Of a DNA stretch of 64,000 bases, positions 58,939 to 64,000 are shown one piece after another; position 1 is the first letter of the stretch; the number at the start of each line of letters is the position of its first letter. Made by a program: the position numbers and the translations under genes. The notes below the pieces were generated by a model. That model was not told the DNA's origin and made no database searches. It saw only the letters and a list, made by a program, of their open reading frames with translations. Origin of the DNA: Halosegnis rubeus (GTDB lineage: Archaea > Halobacteriota > Halobacteria > Halobacteriales > Haloarculaceae); contig NZ_QJOW01000001.1 in the NCBI RefSeq assembly GCF_009184545.1, forward strand, positions 434,001-498,000, written 5' to 3'.

Positions 58939-60393
58939 ATGACAGATTGGACGGAGAAGTATCGTCCGACGACGCTGTCGGAGGTGCGAGGAAACAACTC
59001 CGCGCGCGACGACCTGAAGGAGTGGGCGGAGACGTGGGACGACCACAGGGAGGCGGTTATCATCTACGGCTCACCCGGCGTCGGCAAGACGAGCGCGGCC
59101 CACGCACTCGCCAACGACATGGGGTGGCCGGTCATCGAACTCAACGCCTCGGACCAGCGCACCGGCGACATCATCGACCGTGTCGCGGGTGAAGCGGCGA
59201 AATCGAGCACGCTCACGCAGGCGAAAGAGGGAGAGCCGGGTCGACGGCTCGTCGTCATGGACGAGGCCGACAACATCCACGGCACCTACGACCGCGGCGG
59301 TGCCCGCGCCGTCACGAGTATCGTGAAGGAGGCGAGCCAGCCGATGGTGCTCATCGCGAACGAGTTTTACGACATGTCCCGGGGGCTCCGCAACGCCTGC
59401 CAAACCATCGAGTTCCGCGACGTGTCGGCCCGCTCCATCGTCCCGGTGCTCCGTGACCTCTGCCGGAAGGAGGAAATCGAGTTCGACGAGGACGCCCTCG
59501 AACGCATCGCCGAGCAGAACAGCGGCGACCTCCGCGGGGCAGTAAAGGACTTACAGGCAGTCGCGGACGGTCGCGACGCCATCAGCGTCGAGGACGTGAC
59601 CAGCGGCGAGCGCGACACGACGAAGGGCATCTTCGAGTTCCTCGATTCCGTCCTCAAGGAAGACGACCCCGAAGCGGCTCTCTATCTCACCTACGACGTG
59701 GACGAGACGCCCGACGACCTGCTGTTGTGGGCCGAGGACAAGGTTCCGAAGGTGTACGATGCCGGCGAACTCGCTCGCGCGTACGACTACCTTGCGCGCG
59801 CCGACCGCTGGCTCGGGCGGGTCCGTGCGACGCAGAACTACTCCTACTGGCGGTACGCGACGGACAACATCGCGGCCGGCGTCGCCGCGGCCCGCAACGA
59901 GACGCGCGGCGGCTGGACCCGCTACGGCGGTGCGCCCTACCGCTCGTCGAAGGACACGACCCGTGATGAGGTTGCGACCCAGATTGCGCGGGTGGCGGGC
60001 GTCTCCACCGCGACCGCCCGCCGCGATATCGTCCCGTTCCTCGCCGTGATGACGCACCACTGCAAGAACCGCGACCTCACGGTCCGGATGGCTGCCCGCT
60101 ACGAGTTCGGGACGAGCGAGGTCGCGTTCGTCACCGGCTCCGGCGAGTCGACGAACAAGGTGCAGTCGGTCGTCGACGACGCCGAGGAACTGCGGGCCGA
60201 GGCCGCCGAGGCTCACGGTGGCGACGTGTTCATGGAGCGCGTCGAGGACGCCGCCGCGGAAAGCGAGTCGGCACAGGCCGAAAGCGGGAGCGTCGAGACC
60301 GTCGACGAGGACGTACTCGCCGAGGAGGAGCCGGACGAGGAGCCGACGGAGCCGGACGACGACTCACAGTCCGGGCTGTCGGATTTCATGTGA
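58939..60393 (+). CDS. rfcL: Replication factor C large subunit
   Basis: 484 aa. N-terminus TDWTEKYRPTTLSEVRGNN; Walker A YGSPGVGKTSAA at residues 43-54; Walker B VVMDEADNIHG; sensor 1 LIANEFYDMSRGLRNACQTIEF; collar domain to ~400; acidic tail and a C-terminal PIP box QSGLSDFM that binds PCNA. Loads the sliding clamp together with RFC small subunits encoded elsewhere. The archaeal large subunit lacks the SRC Arg finger. No operon partner in the window. Confidence 0.96.
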   Translation: MTDWTEKYRPTTLSEVRGNNSARDDLKEWAETWDDHREAVIIYGSPGVGKTSAAHALANDMGWPVIELNASDQRTGDIIDRVAGEAAKSSTLTQAKEGEPGRRLVVMDEADNIHGTYDRGGARAVTSIVKEASQPMVLIANEFYDMSRGLRNACQTIEFRDVSARSIVPVLRDLCRKEEIEFDEDALERIAEQNSGDLRGAVKDLQAVADGRDAISVEDVTSGERDTTKGIFEFLDSVLKEDDPEAALYLTYDVDETPDDLLLWAEDKVPKVYDAGELARAYDYLARADRWLGRVRATQNYSYWRYATDNIAAGVAAARNETRGGWTRYGGAPYRSSKDTTRDEVATQIARVAGVSTATARRDIVPFLAVMTHHCKNRDLTVRMAARYEFGTSEVAFVTGSGESTNKVQSVVDDAEELRAEAAEAHGGDVFMERVEDAAAESESAQAESGSVETVDEDVLAEEEPDEEPTEPDDDSQSGLSDFM

Positions 60394-60394
60394 G

Positions 60395-61318
60395 CTACTC
60401 GCCGAGACCCGGAATCGCGACCCGTTGCTCGACGCGACCCATCAGCGCCGACGCCGAGAGCACGAGACCGAGATAGATGACACCAGCCACCACGAGCAGC
60501 TCGAAGTAGCGGAAGTTTCCCGAGGCGATATCCCGCGTCCGCTTGTACAGTTCGGGAACGGTGATGAACGCCGCCAGCGAGGAGTACTTGATGAGGTAGA
60601 CGAGCTCGTTGCTCCAGCCCGGAATCCCGTACCTGAGTCCCTGCGGCAGCACGATACGCCGGATGGTCTGGAGCTTCGATAACCCGACCGCACGACCGGC
60701 GGTGAGCTGACCCACCTCGACCGACTGAAGCGCAGACCGGATGTACTCTGCCTGATACGCGGAGCTGTTGATGATGAAGCCGATCATTGCGACCAGTGCC
60801 GCCTGTGCGGGGATGAACCCTTCACCGACGAACGGGAGTTCACGCAGCGTCGCCGACAGCGACAGCCCGTAGTAGAGGACGAACAACTGCGCGAGCAGCG
60901 GCGTCCCCCGGATGAGCTCCGTGTAGCCGAGCGCTGCCCACCGGGTCACGGGACCGCCGTAGACGCGGGTGACGGCGAGCGGAACCGCGATGACCAGTCC
61001 CGCGGCCATCGCAACAACCGTGAGGATGATGGTGAGCCACGTCCCGGTGACGGCGGCAGGAAGCGCATCGCCCGCCACTCGGAGGAACGAGAACAGGCCG
61101 CCGATGCGTGTCCCGTCCCACGTCGTCGCGAGCGTGCGGAACGTCTCGACGGGTAACAGCGGCGCGCGTGGGTCCATCCCGAGCAGGTCGGCTCCGACCC
61201 ACTGGTAGAGCCACCTGACGACGAGATATCCCCAGAAGACACCGAACGCGAGCCACCGGAACAGCCCGCCGCCGGTCACCTTGACGACGCGGCCCCGCAC
61301 CGTCGATGCCGCGCTCAT
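60395..61318 (-). CDS. Polar amino-acid ABC transporter permease (HisM/GlnP type)
   Basis: 307 aa. BPD permease core with the EAA motif GLSKLQTIRRIVLPQGLRYGIPGW near residue 225 and the usual helices (IILTVVAMAAGLVIAVPLAV, GTPLLAQLFVLYYGL). A ~90-residue N-terminal extension includes one extra helix (FGVFWGYLVVRWLYQWV). Starts in a 4-bp overlap with the ATPase gene. It pairs with the permease at 62058. Confidence 0.93.
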   Translation of the reverse strand: MSAASTVRGRVVKVTGGGLFRWLAFGVFWGYLVVRWLYQWVGADLLGMDPRAPLLPVETFRTLATTWDGTRIGGLFSFLRVAGDALPAAVTGTWLTIILTVVAMAAGLVIAVPLAVTRVYGGPVTRWAALGYTELIRGTPLLAQLFVLYYGLSLSATLRELPFVGEGFIPAQAALVAMIGFIINSSAYQAEYIRSALQSVEVGQLTAGRAVGLSKLQTIRRIVLPQGLRYGIPGWSNELVYLIKYSSLAAFITVPELYKRTRDIASGNFRYFELLVVAGVIYLGLVLSASALMGRVEQRVAIPGLGE

Positions 61319-62061
61319 CGGTCGATGCCACCGTGGAGTTCGGTGAGCCGGCGGAGGAACGTCCCCGTCCGCTCGTGTTCCGGTCGCTCGAACAGCTGTT
61401 CGGGTGGTCCCTGCTCGACGAGCCGACCGTCGTCCAGGAAAGTGAGCCGCGAGGCGGTCGAGCGGGCAAAGCCCATCTCGTGGGTGACGACGAGCATCGT
61501 CATTCCCTCCTCGGCGAGGTCACGCATCACTGAGACGACCTCGCCGACGAGCTCTGGGTCGAGCGCGCTCGTCGGCTCGTCGAACAGCATAATTTCGGGG
61601 TCCATCGCCAGCGCGCGAGCGATGCCGACCCGCTGTTTCTGCCCGCCCGATAGCTCTGCGGGGTATGACTCCGCCTGCTCCAGCAGGCCGACCCGTTCGA
61701 GGTGGTCGTGCGCGTCCGCGACGGCCTCCTCCTTGGAGAAGCCGCGCACCCGTCGCAAGCCGAGCGTGACGTTCTCCAGGGCCGTGAGATGAGCAAAGAG
61801 GTTGAAGTCCTGAAACACCATTCCGACCTGCTGGCGGAGTTCGTTCTCGTCGCGGGCGTAGATGGAGGTGCCGTCGAGTCGGATGTCGCCGCTGTCGATG
61901 TCGGTGAGGCGGTTCACGCACCGCAACAGCGTCGACTTTCCGGAGCCGGAGGGACCGATGATGACCTCGACGGCTCCACGGTCGACGCCGAAGGAGATGC
62001 CGTCGAGCACCTCCTCCTCGCCGTACGACTGGTGAACGTCGGCGAACTCGAGCAGCGTCAC
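61315..62061 (-). CDS. Polar amino-acid ABC transporter ATPase (GlnQ/HisP type)
   Basis: 248 aa. Walker A GPSGSGKSTLLRCVNRL, Q-loop MVFQDFNLFAHLTALENV, signature LSGGQKQRVGIARALAM, Walker B IMLFDEPTSALDPELV, H-loop VVTHEMGFARST. The F-Q-x-F-N-L-F-x-H motif is characteristic of the amino-acid family. Overlaps both permease genes by 4 bp. Confidence 0.95.
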   Translation of the reverse strand: MTLLEFADVHQSYGEEEVLDGISFGVDRGAVEVIIGPSGSGKSTLLRCVNRLTDIDSGDIRLDGTSIYARDENELRQQVGMVFQDFNLFAHLTALENVTLGLRRVRGFSKEEAVADAHDHLERVGLLEQAESYPAELSGGQKQRVGIARALAMDPEIMLFDEPTSALDPELVGEVVSVMRDLAEEGMTMLVVTHEMGFARSTASRLTFLDDGRLVEQGPPEQLFERPEHERTGTFLRRLTELHGGIDR

Positions 62062-62735
62062 CGGCCCTCACCTCCTGGAATCGCGAACCGTCGCCCGAGC
62101 GCGTCGAGCGAGAGGTTCGTCGTCATCGTGAGGACGAAGTACACGGCCGAGATGGCGAGGAAGATCTCCAAGACGGCGGTGTTCCCCTGTTCGGTGAGAT
62201 AGAGGTTCGTCCCGCGGGTGAGCAGCTCGCCCAGTCCGATGGCGTACGCCACGGAGGTGTCCTTCAGGACGATGGTGAACTCGTTTTGGAAGCCGGGAAT
62301 CGACCGCCGAAGCGCCTGCGGGACGGTGACCCGTCGGATGGCGTCGAGCTTCGACATCCCGACCGACCGAGCCGCCTCCATCTGGCCGTCGCCGACCGAC
62401 TGGAGCGCGCCGCGGAATATCTGTGACTGGTAGGCCGCGCTCCGAATCCCCAGTCCCAGCGCCGCTGCCCAGAACGCTGCTATCGTGAGCGGGAACAGGA
62501 AGTAAAACGCCACGAGGATGATGACGATGGGCGTCCCGCGAACGAGGACGCCGGCGCGTTCGACGAGCCCGCGGCTGTAGCCGGAGCCGTACGTCTCGAT
62601 GATGCCGGCCGGCAAGCCGAGCAGGAATCCGAGGACGACGCTCACGGCCGTCAGACAGACGGTGAACACCAGTCCCCACCCGAGGTACACCCAGTTCGCG
62701 GCGATGTACTCCCACGCGCCAGACTGCAGCAGCAT
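62058..62735 (-). CDS. Polar amino-acid ABC transporter permease (second)
   Basis: 225 aa with five helices and the EAA loop GMSKLDAIRRVTVPQALRRSIPGFQNEF. Motifs RGTPIVIILVAFYFLFP and AYQSQIFRGALQSVGDGQMEAARSVG are typical of HisMQ/GlnP permeases. ATG overlaps the stop of the truncated binding-protein gene (TAATG). Complete length, so the transporter core appears whole even though its binding protein is not. Confidence 0.93.
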   Translation of the reverse strand: MLLQSGAWEYIAANWVYLGWGLVFTVCLTAVSVVLGFLLGLPAGIIETYGSGYSRGLVERAGVLVRGTPIVIILVAFYFLFPLTIAAFWAAALGLGIRSAAYQSQIFRGALQSVGDGQMEAARSVGMSKLDAIRRVTVPQALRRSIPGFQNEFTIVLKDTSVAYAIGLGELLTRGTNLYLTEQGNTAVLEIFLAISAVYFVLTMTTNLSLDALGRRFAIPGGEGR

Positions 62736-63142
62736 TAGCTACCGAACCACTCTGCGGTCAGGTCCTCGTAGGTGCCGTCGTCGCGGACGGTCTGGAGTCC
62801 CTCGTTGACGGCCGTCGTGAGGTCGTCGTCGTCCGTCCGCATCCCGAAGCCGTACTGCTCGTTCGTCTCGTAGATGAACGCCACCTCGACGGGTCGCTGA
62901 TTGGCGAACGTGTCGCCTACCGGCTCGTCGATGACGATGGCGTCGATGTTGCCGTTCTCCAGGTCCTCGACCGCGAGCACGTAGTTGTCGTAGCTCGTGT
63001 AGTTCGACTCCTCGAGTTCGCCGTTGGCGATGAGCTCGTCCTGGATGGTCTCCTCACCGGTCGTCCCGGACTGTGCGCCCACCGGGCGGCCCGAGAGATC
63101 GCCGAGCTCCGACGCGGTGGACCGCTCGCCCTCGCTCGCGGA
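62735..63142 (-). pseudogene. Truncated amino-acid-binding protein (N-terminal half missing)
   Basis: The frame is in phase with and begins directly after the stop of the malic enzyme gene: SASEGERSTASELGDLSGRP, then VGAQSGTTGEETIQDELI, YDNYVLAVEDLENGNIDAIVIDEPVG, and an end YEDLTAEWFGS. This is the second lobe of a family 3 solute-binding protein (SBP_bac_3). Absent are the signal peptide, lipobox and first ~120-130 residues (including the ligand-contact R-x-D region). A GTG at 63082 could start a 115-residue product, but it would not be exported. A deletion joining two genes is the simplest explanation. Confidence 0.8.
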
Positions 63143-64000
63143 CTACTCTTCTTCCTGTGCGTCGACGACCGCCACGCCGGCGAGGTTGACGATGTCTTTG
63201 ACCTCGTCGCCGCGCTGGAGGACGTGGACCGGCTTGTCCATTCCGACGAGCATCGGACCGATGGCCTCCGCGCCGCCGAGCCGCTGGAGCAGCTTGTACG
63301 CGATGTTGCCGGCTTCCAGGTTCGGGAATACGAGCACGTTCGCCGGCTCGTCGAGGTCGGTGAACTCGTAGGTGTCTTCGAGCATCTCGCTGACGACGGC
63401 GGTATCTGCCTGCATCTCCCCGTCGACCGGGAAGTCGACGCTCGCGTCTGCACGGAGCGCGTCGGCGGCGTCGCGAATCCGTGCGGTCGCCTCGTTGCGG
63501 ACGGAACCGAAGTCGGAGTACGACAGCAGGGCCGCACGCGGCTCAACGTTGAACCGTCGAGCGAGTTCGGCAGTGCGTTTCGTCACTTCCTGAAGCACTG
63601 CGGTATCGGGGTCCTGATTGACCGTCGTGTCCGCACAGAACATGACGCGGTCTTTGAACGTGAGCATGTAGACGCCGGCGGCGTACTCCGCGCTGTCTGC
63701 CGTCCCGACGACCTGCAACGGCGCGCGAAGTGCCTCGGGGTAGTGGTGCATCAGCCCCGTCAACATCGCGTCGGCGTCGCCCATCTCCACCATCGTGCTA
63801 CCGAGGTAGTTGCCGTCTTTGATGAGTTCGCCGGCCTCTCGCCGAGTGATTCCCTTCCGCTGGCGAAGCTCGTGGAGGCGGTCGGCGTAGGGCGCGAGGT
63901 CGTGAGCGTCGGGGTCGACGATCTCCGGATCGAACTCCAGCCCGAGGTCGGCCGCAGTGCGACGGATCTCCTCGGCGTCGCCGATGAGCACCGGCTCGGC
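63143..64000 (-). CDS. maeB: NADP-dependent malic enzyme, phosphotransacetylase-like C-terminal part (partial)
   Basis: The 3' end of a gene that continues beyond the window (frame open to 64000, reading EPVLIGDAEEIRRTA). The PTA_PTB domain is seen: ITRREAGELIKDGNYLGSTMVEMGDADAMLTGLMHHYPEAL, FCADTTVNQDPDTAVLQE, VFPNLEAGNIAYKLLQRLGGAEAIGPMLVGMDKPVHVLQRG. In haloarchaea this domain with ASS-like motifs normally follows a malic domain, giving MaeB; a stand-alone phosphotransacetylase cannot be excluded because the front is missing. It ends VVDAQEEE and abuts the truncated binding-protein gene. Confidence 0.82.
   Translation of the reverse strand, partial: AEPVLIGDAEEIRRTAADLGLEFDPEIVDPDAHDLAPYADRLHELRQRKGITRREAGELIKDGNYLGSTMVEMGDADAMLTGLMHHYPEALRAPLQVVGTADSAEYAAGVYMLTFKDRVMFCADTTVNQDPDTAVLQEVTKRTAELARRFNVEPRAALLSYSDFGSVRNEATARIRDAADALRADASVDFPVDGEMQADTAVVSEMLEDTYEFTDLDEPANVLVFPNLEAGNIAYKLLQRLGGAEAIGPMLVGMDKPVHVLQRGDEVKDIVNLAGVAVVDAQEEE

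Overview
The window is chromosomal DNA from a haloarchaeon (class Halobacteria). The evidence is GC-rich coding sequence, very acidic proteins, mostly leaderless genes with a TATA-like box about 25 bp before the start codon, and archaeal or haloarchaeal gene sets: a rpa1-rpap1-rpe operon, a large RFC subunit ending in a PIP box, DGGGP synthase, split methylmalonyl-CoA mutase, a CtaA-CtaB fusion and Lhr. I do not assign a genus.

Layout. 1-4.2 kb: end of a Nuo operon (nuoM end, nuoN), a DHH phosphoesterase and a CBS/ParB-like protein. 4.3-6.7 kb: a membrane-anchored protein made of about 32 four-residue repeats, then the methylmalonyl-CoA mutase catalytic subunit. 6.7-9.8 kb: first cytochrome oxidase block (coxA plus small membrane proteins). 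9.8-16.3 kb: DNA maintenance genes (lhr, rpe, rpap1, rpa1). 16.3-20.4 kb: an ABC-2 exporter, a riboflavin-pathway reductase and small genes. 20.4-30 kb: carbon metabolism (acyl-CoA dehydrogenase, 3-hydroxyacyl-CoA dehydrogenase, class I aldolase plus FBPase, propionyl-CoA carboxylase beta chain, a Gdx-like SMR transporter, MaoC, CitE-like lyase, glutamate dehydrogenase). 30-39.3 kb: second oxidase block (coxC, coxB, CtaA-CtaB fusion, DUF420 protein, several accessory membrane proteins), a second ABC-2 exporter and a disrupted biotin ligase gene. 39.4-42.4 kb: B12-binding mutase subunit, meaB, a CoA-binding protein, DGGGP synthase and tRNA-Arg(UCG).

42.36-58.18 kb is an accessory island that begins directly 3' of the tRNA gene. 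Its coding DNA is visibly more AT-rich, with different codon choice. It carries a peptide/nickel-type ABC importer (binding protein, two permeases, two ATPases) divergent from a small unknown gene and an Icc-like phosphodiesterase, then a ppk1 polyphosphate kinase convergent with a PPP-type phosphatase. Debris surrounds these: one intact TnpB (IS1341-type) element, two tnpB 3' remnants, and solo right-end hairpins of the kind that form the 3' part of TnpB guide RNAs. There are also a truncated membrane-protein gene that kept its promoter and the tail of a histidine kinase.

58.2-64 kb returns to GC-rich core sequence: a GNAT acetyltransferase, rfcL, and a polar amino-acid ABC transporter whose binding protein has lost its N-terminal half and abuts the end of a malic enzyme gene.

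The genes fit together as an aerobic respiratory chain and its assembly factors, a propionyl-CoA to succinyl-CoA route (pccB, both mutase subunits, meaB), gluconeogenesis (fba-fbp) and DNA maintenance. The least ordinary features are the strict tetrad-repeat protein, the TnpB element inserted exactly at a stop codon, the field of solo TnpB right ends, and the operator-like palindrome over the predicted start site of the peptide-type importer.
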